Made by a program: the position numbers and the translations under genes. This document shows positions 51,972 through 60,147 of a DNA stretch of 64,000 nucleotides, piece by piece (the stretch's first letter is position 1; the number at the start of each line of letters is the position of its first letter). The notes under the pieces were generated by a model. That model saw only the letters and a program-made list of their open reading frames with translations. It was not told where the DNA came from and did no database searches. Source of the stretch: Paenibacillus silvestris (GTDB lineage Bacteria; Bacillota; Bacilli; Paenibacillales; NBRC-103111); the NCBI RefSeq assembly GCF_009882985.1, contig NZ_WTUZ01000007.1:31576-95575 (forward strand), in the 5' to 3' direction.

Positions 51972-52140
51972 GCGTAATCACCTTTCTATGAAGATATAGA
52001 AAACTAAAATGCTCTTTCCAATGATCTACCGCGATTTTTTTGCGAAATTCGTAACTTCGGCATGTCTAATGAATTCGCGAAAGTGTAGAACTTTCCTTCC
52101 AAATAATTGAGAGTAAGCTACCACCTAGTTGATTGGCCGC
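51972..52140. other. Intergenic stretch
   Basis: Promoter region of the DinB gene. No gene visible; followed by a repeat copy. Confidence 0.35.
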
Positions 52141-52238
52141 CACGCTAAACTGCCCTTTAGCTTAACGAGGCTACCGTAAATATTCACGGCAGCCTCAATA
52201 ACTTCCTTTATTTTACTATCGCACCCGTTACTTCAACA
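52141..52238. repeat. Intergenic repeat copy (52.2 kb)
   Basis: CTGCCCTTTAGCTTAACGAG arm, core AGGCTACCG..CGGCAGCCT, then CGCACCCGTTACTTCAAC. Arms appear in inverted order relative to most copies. Confidence 0.65.
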
Positions 52239-52277
52239 GCTATTTATGCGCCGCTGGGTCGCTAGCGCGGCAGGCGC

Positions 52278-53111
52278 TTATTGCGAAATGCTGGTATCTG
52301 CGCCGTTGTTGTAGTTGATAGTATGCCCTTCCGCGTCGTTGATGACGATAATCTCGAAATTGAGTGAGCCATCAGACGACTTCACATCGACGATGGAGCC
52401 GCGCGGTATAGTCTCGTTACCGGAATACAGCGGGGTCGTTTCATATTCAATCGTCACGCTGGTATTGACATGGCTACTCCAGAAACGTTCTACCTTCTCT
52501 TCTGTCGCTCGCATACCGCCATTCTGATCCGCGCCGACGTTTTGACTGCGCGTGCCTGTCGTAAAATTATAGGGCGAAGTGTAAGAGCCCTTGCCAAGCA
52601 GACTATCCGCAATCGAATGACTGCGATTATAGAGATAACCATGATAGGTCTTGCCGGTCAAAGAATAACCAATTGCCACTTTGGGATTGTGCGCAGGCCA
52701 AGCAGGTGGATCGAGTGGCGTACCTTGTCGTTCGCCTTTCGAAGCCTTGAACTCCGCATAGGTCAGAACCGCCCGAGCAGTGGCCGAGCGCCCCTGACTG
52801 TCCGATGTGAAGTGATAGTCACCTGCCTTCATGGCATCGAATCCCGACAAGCGGGCAGCCCCGTTCTCCCAGTAATAGTCCTTCGTGGGGCCTGGCGACT
52901 GTGCATTGGTATAGGTCATGAGCTTGGCCAGAATCTCGGACTCCGAACTAGTGGAGCTGCTTGCCGACGAAGCGGACTGGGTAGAACTACTTGAACTAAT
53001 CGGCTGAGTCGTCGTCGAGTTCTTTGTAACTGCGGCCTTTTGCGTTGGTGCGCTACACCCAATGAGGGATAGGGCCAAGGCAGTTACGAAAATATTGGAT
53101 AGCTTTTTCAT
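52278..53111 (-). CDS. Secreted DNA/RNA non-specific nuclease, lipoprotein
   Basis: 277 aa. Lipoprotein signal with lipobox LSLIGCSAP (Cys near 19), then a Ser/Thr-rich linker. The Endonuclea_NS_2-type domain follows: YHGYLYNRSHSIADSLLGKG (catalytic His in the NRSH motif), FTTGTRSQNVGADQNGGMRATEEKVERFW, and the Asn-containing beta-beta-alpha-metal core, then YSGNETIPRGSIVDVKSSDG. Resembles streptodornase/EndA-type DNases. ATG 53111 follows AGGAG. Likely degrades extracellular DNA. Confidence 0.9.
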   Translation of the reverse strand: MKKLSNIFVTALALSLIGCSAPTQKAAVTKNSTTTQPISSSSSTQSASSASSSTSSESEILAKLMTYTNAQSPGPTKDYYWENGAARLSGFDAMKAGDYHFTSDSQGRSATARAVLTYAEFKASKGERQGTPLDPPAWPAHNPKVAIGYSLTGKTYHGYLYNRSHSIADSLLGKGSYTSPYNFTTGTRSQNVGADQNGGMRATEEKVERFWSSHVNTSVTIEYETTPLYSGNETIPRGSIVDVKSSDGSLNFEIIVINDAEGHTINYNNGADTSISQ

Positions 53112-53383
53112 TGGTGAGTTTCTCCTATGTGTAACCTTGATGACCTTAATTATATTGGATGTATAACGGGGCGGCAAAGACAAATGAATCCTTCCAATTA
53201 TAGATATCTGCCTGTTAGTTGAGAACAGTCATTAGTAGATTTGATTTCCTGATCGTTACTTCGTTAAGAACAGGGGATATATTTGTATTGTAGAAGAAAG
53301 GTAAGTAGAATCAAGATATCGAAGATTTCTGAAGAGATTGGGGTAGGTGACAGATATGGATGGCAAACCAGACTTAGTGTACA

Positions 53384-53677
53384 ATGCGTTCTAATATCTA
53401 TTCAATTGCGATGTATCTGATGCAATCTTTCATATCTCTTACTCTTTTTATGGTCGCATACAGTGTGGCTGTACTTCTTGCTTTGGTTTCCATCGGCCTT
53501 TTAATATTACCATTTATTATATTTTTGCACGTGGCAATTCAGCGCAGGCTGTGGGATACTTTCATACGACCTTTACCGAACAAATGGTTTAATCGTATAA
53601 TCTTAATTATTTCAATCCTATTTCTTGGTTTGTTAAATTATAAACTTAACTATTTACTAACTTTAGACCAACATTAA
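53384..53677 (+). CDS. Small hydrophobic membrane protein
   Basis: 97 aa with about three transmembrane helices (SIAMYLMQSFISLTLFMVAYSVAVLLALVSIGLLILPFIIFL; IILIISILFLGLLNYKLNYL). No clear ribosome binding site before ATG 53384, and it is the only plus-strand gene nearby. Function unknown. Confidence 0.45.
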   Translation: MRSNIYSIAMYLMQSFISLTLFMVAYSVAVLLALVSIGLLILPFIIFLHVAIQRRLWDTFIRPLPNKWFNRIILIISILFLGLLNYKLNYLLTLDQH

Positions 53678-53747
53678 GGTAACCTAGGGATGCTTATTAA
53701 TTTTCTAGGATTGACTCATGGACCCTAATCTTTTCGTATTAATGATC

Positions 53748-53819
53748 TCCCGTTAGCTGAGCAAAGGGGCCACTTGGCAGCCCTTCACAGTTTAACTATA
53801 GTTTTTCGATAGTTTAATT
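53748..53819. repeat. Intergenic repeat copy (53.8 kb)
   Basis: CCCGTTAGCTGAGCAAAG arm, core GGGGCCACTTGGCAGCCC, then TTTAACTATAGTTTTTCGAT arm. Confidence 0.65.
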
Positions 53820-53831
53820 CCCTAAGCTTCT

Positions 53832-54254
53832 TTACACTATTGTAGCTCTATATCCTGTATTCTTACCTTTTTCAACTGCCTCGATATAGCCATCGAAATA
53901 ATATGGTATATCATCTTCTTTACCATTCCGAATTCTGCCTCTAACTTTATCGAATGCAAATATAGAAATTGAATATTCAGGCTCTCCAGTAACCAACACA
54001 GGTTGATCTCTCTCTTGTACCCAAATGTACTGTCCACCATAATTCCTTCTTGCCACTTCAAATATGTAACTTCCAGCCATTGAAGAAACAGAATCTATAG
54101 TATCATCATCTATTTGATACTCGCATAACTCTTCTAAAATGTCGTCAAGTTTTCGTAGACTTTGCACGCTATAATCAAAATTTCCTTTATCAGAAAAATT
54201 ATTTGCGAAACTTTCTGCCGTTGTAATAATGTCTTGTTCTAATTTACTTTGCAT
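53832..54254 (-). CDS. Acidic hypothetical protein, immunity-like
   Basis: 140 aa (helical N-terminus then beta-rich half with YIFEVARRNYGGQYIWVQERDQPVLVTGEPEYSISIFAFDKVRGRI). Similar orphan proteins occur in polymorphic-toxin immunity arrays; no named family is certain. AAGGGGG lies 9 nt upstream of the ATG. Confidence 0.65.
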   Translation of the reverse strand: MQSKLEQDIITTAESFANNFSDKGNFDYSVQSLRKLDDILEELCEYQIDDDTIDSVSSMAGSYIFEVARRNYGGQYIWVQERDQPVLVTGEPEYSISIFAFDKVRGRIRNGKEDDIPYYFDGYIEAVEKGKNTGYRATIV

Positions 54255-54318
54255 AATGCTTACCCCCTTGAATAGTAAACCTACAATTAGAAATATTCAT
54301 CTTTTAACTTTAACTATC

Positions 54319-54406
54319 CTCACGTTACTTTAACAAAACCAGGGAGCAGTTGCCCTGTGGCGAGCTGCTCCCTGGTTATTACGCTAGTTCTTTCGTTAGC
54401 GTAACG
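54319..54406. repeat. Intergenic repeat copy (54.3 kb)
   Basis: Left arm CACGTTACTTTAACAAAACC, long stem AGGGAGCAGTTGCCC..AGCTGCTCCCT, right arm CTAGTTCTTTCGTTAGCGTA. Among the best preserved copies. Confidence 0.75.
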
Positions 54407-55034
54407 ATCTAATGCTCCTAAACATAGGATTCTCAAGATCAATTCCATCCTCTGTACAACAAATTGACCAATCAAATACATCAGTAAAAGCAATTTGACT
54501 CCATAGATCTAGCAAATTCTCAAGGTTTTTTGCAATTGTTGTTCCATGGATATATGGTCCACCATCCATCACATCATGCTCTAAGAAAACAATAGATAAA
54601 TTTCTTTTAACATCAATGCAAAAAGAATCTCCATTAGGGAAACTCATAATAGGTATCCAGTTCGGCCAATCCATAACTAAAGCCTGAAGTCCAACATTCG
54701 AACCAATCTCTGTGCTACATCTAGATTCCAGAACTATTTCAAGCATTTCGCGGTAAGTCACAATTATTTCTTCAGGTGAGAGGAAGTGTAGATAACCTCT
54801 TTTACAAGAATCACCAAACTTTTCTTTTGAAGCATTCCATTTGAAAATAAATCCACTGGTTTCCTCTACGTATATTTCTCTCAAAGTGTCAGGAAGAACA
54901 ACACTAAGTTGGGTAACTAACTCTTCCCACTTACTCATATTTATTTTAGGGAGAAACCCTACAAGGTTAGCCTCTACGTCATGTTTTTGTAATAATGACT
55001 CTTTATCACGCACGGTCTTTAATAACAAGTACAC
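54396..55034 (-). CDS. SMI1/KNR4 (SUKH)-like immunity protein
   Basis: About 212 aa. The segment FPNGDSFCIDVKRN...IVFLEHDVMDGGPYIHGTTIAKNLENLLDLWSQIAF has the SUKH-superfamily pattern (NGDxxxxD...v.h d). LPDTLREIYVEETSGFIFKWN is the usual first half. SUKH proteins are immunity partners of many secreted toxins. The start is GTG 55034 or TTG 55028; GGGGGT overlaps the former. No toxin lies nearby. Confidence 0.75.
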   Translation of the reverse strand: MYLLLKTVRDKESLLQKHDVEANLVGFLPKINMSKWEELVTQLSVVLPDTLREIYVEETSGFIFKWNASKEKFGDSCKRGYLHFLSPEEIIVTYREMLEIVLESRCSTEIGSNVGLQALVMDWPNWIPIMSFPNGDSFCIDVKRNLSIVFLEHDVMDGGPYIHGTTIAKNLENLLDLWSQIAFTDVFDWSICCTEDGIDLENPMFRSIRSLR

Positions 55035-55136
55035 ACCCCCATTATATATATTTCGACTTACCTTCGTTCAACGCAGACTGCTGCGCACCAGTTTTTCTCT
55101 CCATGCTTGCAGATCCTTCGTTACTACCGGTTTGGT

Positions 55137-55526
55137 TTATATCATCTCCTTAACACATCTAATAAATGGAGTTATGGCAAAACAATCCTCTAAATCCTCA
55201 CTTTCTAATGACCAATATATTAATGTATTTTTATGGATAGATATTTCATTTAATAGTAGCTCTTTTGTTTTACTCAATATTGATGCATCAACGTCACCTT
55301 TTTCAATAGCGTCATTGAGTGACCCAATAATTACTATCATCAAAGCAAATTTTTCTTCTTCATTCATACTTAAATTTTCATATGAAGAAAGAAATTCATT
55401 TATTCTTGTTTCATCTGACACTTCGTATTCCCAATCTTGGGTAAATGGTCCTGGTTTAGGTAAACTCAATTTATCAACAAGACTTTCTATGGCTTCCCTC
55501 GTTACATACTTTGGATAATTCCCCAA
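55137..55526 (-). CDS. Helical hypothetical protein, immunity-like
   Basis: 129 aa, acidic and all-helical (YVTREAIESLVDKLSLPKPGPFTQDWEYEVSDETRINEFLSSYENLSMNEEEKFALMIVIIGSLNDAIE). I recall similar small proteins as orphan immunity genes. TTG start at 55526, 8 nt after AGGAGG; the nearby ATG is out of frame. Confidence 0.65.
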   Translation of the reverse strand: MGNYPKYVTREAIESLVDKLSLPKPGPFTQDWEYEVSDETRINEFLSSYENLSMNEEEKFALMIVIIGSLNDAIEKGDVDASILSKTKELLLNEISIHKNTLIYWSLESEDLEDCFAITPFIRCVKEMI

Positions 55527-55644
55527 TCATTTTCCTCCTACTGATAAAAATTGGTTTAGATATGAAAATACTCGGGCGGACAATAAGACACTCCATTGCT
55601 GGTTATTAGTACCAACATTATACTCCACTTTTTGTGCCAATCAC

Positions 55645-55731
55645 CACGCTAAACTGCCCGTTACTTTAATAAACAAAAGAAGAGCTGCCGCGAAGCAAGC
55701 CCCTCAACTATCGTTTTTCGTTAGCGTAATG
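55645..55731. repeat. Intergenic repeat copy (55.7 kb)
   Basis: Left arm CTAAACTGCCCGTTACTTTA, core AGAGCTGCCGCGAAGCAAGC, right arm CTATCGTTTTTCGTTAGCGT. The best consensus copy. Confidence 0.8.
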
Positions 55732-55739
55732 ACCTGACC

Positions 55740-55870
55740 TATCGTCTATGGTACGGTTCACCGCGCTGTCTGTAACGGCAAGTTTTAAGGATCCTTTGCG
55801 GGATGGCCCTTCATGGTATTTTAAGCTTTCTTGCCAAAGATACATGCCTACTAGTCCTAACATGTCCGAC
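55740..55870 (-). other. Unidentified short reading frame
   Basis: The minus strand reads MLGLVGMYLWQESLKYHEGP and on to about 45 codons into the repeat. Not recognised; possibly a fragment of a lost gene. Confidence 0.25.
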
Positions 55871-55889
55871 TATTAAACACGTAAAAACA

Positions 55890-56080
55890 TCATGTCTGCT
55901 GATAATTTACGCCCGCAATCAGACAAGCCCTTCATAGAAAAGTATAGAAAATCCCCTCACTTTCAGCTGCTTGTTCCATATCCATTTGTCCAATACATAC
56001 CATAGTCTCTAAGCAGCATGGACATGTGGGATACTCCGCATCCTGAATCCAGGCTGGATGACCTCCGATCTGATAAAGAA
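55890..56080 (-). pseudogene. C-terminal scar of a YwqG/DUF1963-like protein gene
   Basis: The minus strand reads YQIGGHPAWIQDAEYPTCPCC and continues LETMVCIGQMDMEQ..ESEGIFYTFL, then stops. A frame-shifted tail has SDCG and GVNYQQT. This is the C-terminal zinc-binding end (CPxC...CxxCG) of a conserved Bacillus family of that type. No N-terminal part is present. Confidence 0.6.
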
Positions 56081-56190
56081 GTAATCACTAATAATTAGGG
56101 TTGTTTCTTCATGTAGAGAGTAATAACAATTTACTGCATAAAAACACATAACAATATGTTGCATGACAAATAAATTTTGAAGTGCAAGAA

Positions 56191-56222
56191 GCCAGCAAAC
56201 TCAAAGGTTTGCTGGCTTTTCT
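56191..56222. terminator. Bidirectional terminator
   Basis: Perfect 10-bp stem GCCAGCAAAC/GTTTGCTGGC with a 6-nt loop; TTTTC follows on plus, TTCTTG on minus. Ends the AraC gene at 56328. Confidence 0.75.
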
Positions 56223-56327
56223 AATAAAAATGATTTACAAATTTAAGTTTTGAAACGGTGTTTTAAAGCACAAAAGTTGAATTACAAATAAGAACAAGAC
56301 CTTCTATCTTTTACTATCATAAAAATC

Positions 56328-57242
56328 TTATTCTCCACGCAGTCGTTTGATATCGCTGATTGGGGGAAGGCCAAATAGACGGGTGTACTCACGACTGAAT
56401 TGGGTGGGGCTTTCGTAGCCGACCTGAAAGGCGACGTCTGCGGCGTCCGCAGATTCTGACAATAAAATGCGGCGTGCTTCCTGCAGTTGTAATTGCTTCT
56501 GATATTGGAGTGGGCTCATAGTGGTGACCTTTTTGAAATGCCTGTGCAGAGAGGAAGGCGCCATGTTGGCGATCGAGGCGAGCTCTTCAATACGCAAAGG
56601 TGTGGTGTAATTCTGCTTAATCTGCTGTACAACGTTTGCAATTCGGTTTGAGCTACTGCCACTCATGGCGATTTGTTTAAGCGCATTTCCCTGTCCTCCG
56701 TTTAAGATCCGATATAAAATTTCTCGTATAATCAACGGGGACAGTACTGATACATCCTCCGGATTGTCTAATAACCGGACCAACCGGATAACGGCATCCA
56801 AGAGAGAAGTTTTCGTTTTGTCTACAAACAAAGCTCGCTGCGAATCTCCCTTGGCAGCGAGCGGCTGATCCGAAACGTTCATCAAGCTAAGAACATCTTT
56901 CGGATCAAATTTGAGTTGGATGCATAAATAAGGAGCATCCGGCGTTGCCTGAATTACTTGTGCGGAAACAGGTGAAACTAAGGACACGACTAAATAGCTG
57001 GAGGGGCCATACTTGTAGCACTCTTCCCCTAAAATAACTACTTTAGTGCCTTGTGCGACGATGCAAATACTCGGCTCATGGACGGAAAACGAAGGCAATG
57101 TCGTAACCGAGTCACGTATCATAGAAAGGGACGGAATCACTGTAGGGTGAACCCCATCCCCGTCTGTATTATTTTCGATAAGCTGGGCCAACTCTCTCTG
57201 ATATGGAACCAAGGGATCTTGCTGGGCAGACGAAATCGGCAT
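56328..57242 (-). CDS. AraC-family regulator, YqhC-like (second copy)
   Basis: 304 aa with the same architecture as the regulator at 7558: AraC_N sensor (VHPTVIPSLSMIRDSVTTLPSFSVHEPSICIVAQGTKVV; SAQVIQATPDAPYLCIQLKF) and double helix-turn-helix (IEELASIANMAPSSLHRHFKKVTTMSPLQYQKQ; AADVAFQVGYESPTQFSREYTRLFGLPPISDIKRLR). The last ~75 residues are about 80 percent identical to the 7558 protein by eye. Divergent from an aldo/keto reductase, with operator block D between them. Likely senses a carbonyl compound. Confidence 0.92.
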   Translation of the reverse strand: MPISSAQQDPLVPYQRELAQLIENNTDGDGVHPTVIPSLSMIRDSVTTLPSFSVHEPSICIVAQGTKVVILGEECYKYGPSSYLVVSLVSPVSAQVIQATPDAPYLCIQLKFDPKDVLSLMNVSDQPLAAKGDSQRALFVDKTKTSLLDAVIRLVRLLDNPEDVSVLSPLIIREILYRILNGGQGNALKQIAMSGSSSNRIANVVQQIKQNYTTPLRIEELASIANMAPSSLHRHFKKVTTMSPLQYQKQLQLQEARRILLSESADAADVAFQVGYESPTQFSREYTRLFGLPPISDIKRLRGE

Positions 57243-57269
57243 GATATTCCCTCCTTATCCTTTTTTGCC

Positions 57270-57298
57270 ATTATATCCCCTTTTTGAGGTGGTATAAA
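57270..57298 (-). promoter_or_regulatory. Promoter of the second AraC regulator
   Basis: On the minus strand TTTATA, 17 bp, TATAAT (57275-57270), 28 bp upstream of the start at 57242. The -35 element is weak. Confidence 0.5.
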
Positions 57299-57309
57299 CC
57301 TAATTGAGA

Positions 57310-57369
57310 GGATTAGGCAATGATTTGCGGTCATTTGACTACCGTCCTGTACCTCAACTGACTCATAAT
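57310..57369 (+). promoter_or_regulatory. Operator/promoter block D (AraC regulon motif)
   Basis: GGATTAGGCAATGATTTGCG (57310-57329), 34 bp, CATAAT (57364-57369): the same spacing as blocks A, B and C. Here a second copy of the half-site follows directly (GGTCATTTGACTACC), giving a tandem site usual for AraC proteins. Confidence 0.75.
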
Positions 57370-57437
57370 TAAGTTGAGGGCAGATGGAATCTTCAAACAC
57401 AGAAATTCCAACTGTTCAAAATAAGGAGGTCAAATAT

Positions 57438-58451
57438 ATGAAATACAGAATTCTCGGGGCAACCGGCATGTCGGTTAGCGAGTTCGCTCTTGGGACGATG
57501 ATGTTCGGAGCAATGGGCAATAGCGACCATGAAGAATCTGTTCGCATGATCCACACTGCCATGGATGCCGGTATCAACTTTATTGACACAGCTGATGTAT
57601 ATTCAAAGGGCGAGTCCGAGGAGATTGTTGGCAAGGCGCTTAAGGGAAAACGTGATAAGGTGGTGCTGGCAACTAAATTTGGCTTACCGATGGCACAAGA
57701 TGCCAACCAGAGCGGGGGGGCGAGGCGCTGGATCATCCGCGCAGTCGAAGATAGTTTACGTCGACTCGGCACCGACTACATCGATCTCTACCAGATGCAT
57801 CGTCCTGATCCGAATACGGACATCGGTGAGACTCTCTCAGCACTCTCAGATCTAATTCGTTCAGGCAAGGTTCGTGCTATTGGTTCTTCCACTTTTCCGG
57901 CAGAACAGATCGTCGAGGCACAATGGGTTGCAGATAAGCACAATCATCACCGCTTCCTCACGGAGCAGCCAAGGTACTCAATACTCAATAGAACAAACGA
58001 ATCGGCTGTGCTCCCCTCAACGCAGCGTTATCGAATGGGTGTCCTGTCCTACGGGCCTCTGAGTAGTGGCTGGTTGTCAGGAAGGGTGGATCCAACTGCG
58101 GGCAATCGCGCATCGCTGCAAACGCGTGCATTCGACCTTTCGATACAGGGGAATCAATTGAAAGTGGCGGCTGTCCAGCAGCTCACTCAACTTGCCACAG
58201 AGACGGGAATGCCATTAGCACATCTGGCAATCGCGTTTGTCTTGTCACATCCGGCTATATCGTCCGTCCTTATTGGCCCGAGGAAGCCAGAGCAACTCGA
58301 GAATCTTTTGGCTGGCGCGGATGTGGTATTGAACGAGGATATCCTTGATCGAATCGACGAAATCGTTCCTCCCGGCACCGATCTCAACGTAGCAGACAAT
58401 ACCTTCTTGATAAATCCATCTTTAGAAAATAAGCGTCTGCGCCGCAGATAA
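57438..58451 (+). CDS. Aldo/keto reductase controlled by operator D
   Basis: 337 aa. AKR landmarks: FIDTADVYSKGESEEIVGKAL (Asp, Tyr), VVLATKFGL (Lys), LYQMHRPDPNTDIGET (His) and the cofactor segment SSVLIGPRKPEQLENLLAGA. ATG 57438 is 8 nt from AAGGAGG. Close to the YqhC-like regulator and its operator, so likely an inducible aldehyde or ketone reductase. Confidence 0.92.
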   Translation: MKYRILGATGMSVSEFALGTMMFGAMGNSDHEESVRMIHTAMDAGINFIDTADVYSKGESEEIVGKALKGKRDKVVLATKFGLPMAQDANQSGGARRWIIRAVEDSLRRLGTDYIDLYQMHRPDPNTDIGETLSALSDLIRSGKVRAIGSSTFPAEQIVEAQWVADKHNHHRFLTEQPRYSILNRTNESAVLPSTQRYRMGVLSYGPLSSGWLSGRVDPTAGNRASLQTRAFDLSIQGNQLKVAAVQQLTQLATETGMPLAHLAIAFVLSHPAISSVLIGPRKPEQLENLLAGADVVLNEDILDRIDEIVPPGTDLNVADNTFLINPSLENKRLRRR

Positions 58452-59020
58452 ACGTGATAGCGATAGTTCGTATCATCGGCGGTTTTTATAATTAACATCT
58501 ACCAACAAACAACATAAGATAGGTACTTACTCTGCATATTGTCTGCAGAAAATAAAACATTAAAATGGGTGTCTTTATTCCAACCGGATTCTCGATTGTA
58601 ATTCCATCACACTTCATAATATAAGTTTTAGACAGACCTAAAGAAATTGAAACAGCGGCAGCCAAGGACGAGAAAATGAGGCCCTAGATTGTCGCAGTTT
58701 CATTGAATTCCTCGTTACTTGAATGATCAAAATAGGAGCTGCCGCGAGGCAACTCCTTCACTATCGTTTTCCGTTAGTTCAATTGTGGGGCCATACTTAT
58801 TACTTAGAACTAAAGTTGTCTGGATAACAGTTAATTGAATATCGATAACCTCAACGTCGACGGATGACCGTAGAGGCCAAGCACCTGAATATTGAGAAGT
58901 CGCAAATAACCCCCCAACTGACGGAGATGTACAATTGGGCTTAATCTGAAGGTGCGAAGCGAGATCACCCATCGTTGGTGTAAAATGATATGGCCACCGT
59001 TTCGCAAGGTTATAAGGGTC
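58452..59020. other. Gene-poor spacer
   Basis: Contains the repeat copy at 58710-58785. The minus-strand frames of about 75-80 codons near 58727-59061 have no recognisable family or ribosome binding site, and overlap the gerAB 3' end; I do not accept them as genes. Confidence 0.4.
58710..58785. repeat. Intergenic repeat copy (58.7 kb)
   Basis: Left arm CTCGTTACTTGAATGATC, core AGGAGCTGCCGCGAGGCAAC with TCCT, right arm CTATCGTTTTCCGTTAGTTC. Confidence 0.75.
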
Positions 59021-60112
59021 TCATTTCTTCCCCGCAATTTTCTTGCGAATACTGGCAACAAGAAGGAGAAGTAACGGAATAAACAGTAGGTATAACGGGA
59101 TATCGAACGGCGCTACCAATCTTCCTTGTAATCCTAGACTTAAATAATTCGGAAACCCCCACCAACTAAAAACCAAAACCAGCAAACCAACTGGAAATAC
59201 GATCGGTCGAACATCCGAAAGCTTCATCCATTGTCCGATAGAATAAGTAGATACATAATAGAAAACCGCAATTTTCACAAAATTTCCGGCAACCCACATA
59301 GCAAGAAGCAAGGCCTCTAAATTTTCGAAGAAGTCGGCCACGCTAATATAACGAAAAGCAGTCAACACAGGAAACGTTTTGTTGCCTACATCCGGACCAA
59401 ACAAGAGTAAGGTAATAAGATTAATATATAACATACTGACGATGATAGCAGCTAGTGAAAGCAATGCCCATTTCTTACCCTTTTGAGGATCCTTTAAGAT
59501 GGGTAAAAAGAAGGACATTAGAAAGAGCTGAGATACCCAAGCCTGAGGTCCGAGGGCTCCCTTGAGGACAGGGGTAATTCCATGGGCCAGAATTGGAAAT
59601 ATGTTATTTAAGTGCAAGTCGGGAATTAGCAAAAGGAGAAAGAAAATCGGGAGTACAAATATAGGAGTTAAAATGACTGCGCTTCTTGCAACCATCTCCG
59701 CCCCGCCTAGAACGGCACCGGCTGCGAGAAGCAACATCAAGGATATGATTAACATAATCGGTGTATTGAATAGGAAGTTCCCTTTTACAAATTCAGCATA
59801 TTGCCTGGCAATAACACCAGTGGAGTAAAGCAAATCAAAGGTGATTAACATTGCCACAAGTTTACCGAGGATCTTTCCGAGGATTTGCTCACTGTATTCT
59901 GCTACGGTTTTTTTAGGGTATAATCTGTGCAGCTGGACTGCACAAGTAATTGACAAATAACCGGACAAACAGGTAAAAAGCCCCGTCATCCAAATATCAT
60001 TTTTGGCGTAATACGCCGAAGTGGCAGGCAGGATTAAAAAGCCCGTGGCCAGTACGGTCGGATAAAGTAATACAGCAAGTTGAAATGATGAAATTTGTCC
60101 TTTCTCAAGCAT
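59021..60112 (-). CDS. Spore germinant receptor subunit B (endospore permease)
   Basis: A 363-aa protein of the GerAB/APC permease family with about ten transmembrane helices. It begins ISSFQLAVLLYPTVLATGFLILPATSA, the conserved first helix, and has YPKKTVAEYSEQILGKILGKLVAMLITF. GerAB binds the germinant in the spore inner membrane. Last gene of the operon, 35 bp past the small D subunit gene. Ligand unknown. Confidence 0.93.
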   Translation of the reverse strand: MLEKGQISSFQLAVLLYPTVLATGFLILPATSAYYAKNDIWMTGLFTCLSGYLSITCAVQLHRLYPKKTVAEYSEQILGKILGKLVAMLITFDLLYSTGVIARQYAEFVKGNFLFNTPIMLIISLMLLLAAGAVLGGAEMVARSAVILTPIFVLPIFFLLLLIPDLHLNNIFPILAHGITPVLKGALGPQAWVSQLFLMSFFLPILKDPQKGKKWALLSLAAIIVSMLYINLITLLLFGPDVGNKTFPVLTAFRYISVADFFENLEALLLAMWVAGNFVKIAVFYYVSTYSIGQWMKLSDVRPIVFPVGLLVLVFSWWGFPNYLSLGLQGRLVAPFDIPLYLLFIPLLLLLVASIRKKIAGKK

Positions 60113-60147
60113 CCGTTGTCACCTTCCTCAATGATGTACTGCCCTTA

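Noticed and set aside
52278..53111. Nuclease lipoprotein considered as the toxin partner of the immunity-like genes
   Set aside because: It has an ordinary lipoprotein signal and a DNase fold without toxin delivery domains, and no immunity gene is adjacent to it.
47014..55731. Regularly spaced palindromic repeats considered as CRISPR-like
   Set aside because: Copies are 0.5-3 kb apart with genes in between and vary in sequence; no array and no cas genes.
58727..59061. Two overlapping minus-strand frames of 76-81 codons beside gerAB
   Set aside because: They overlap a repeat copy or the gerAB 3' end, lack a ribosome binding site and show no family signature.
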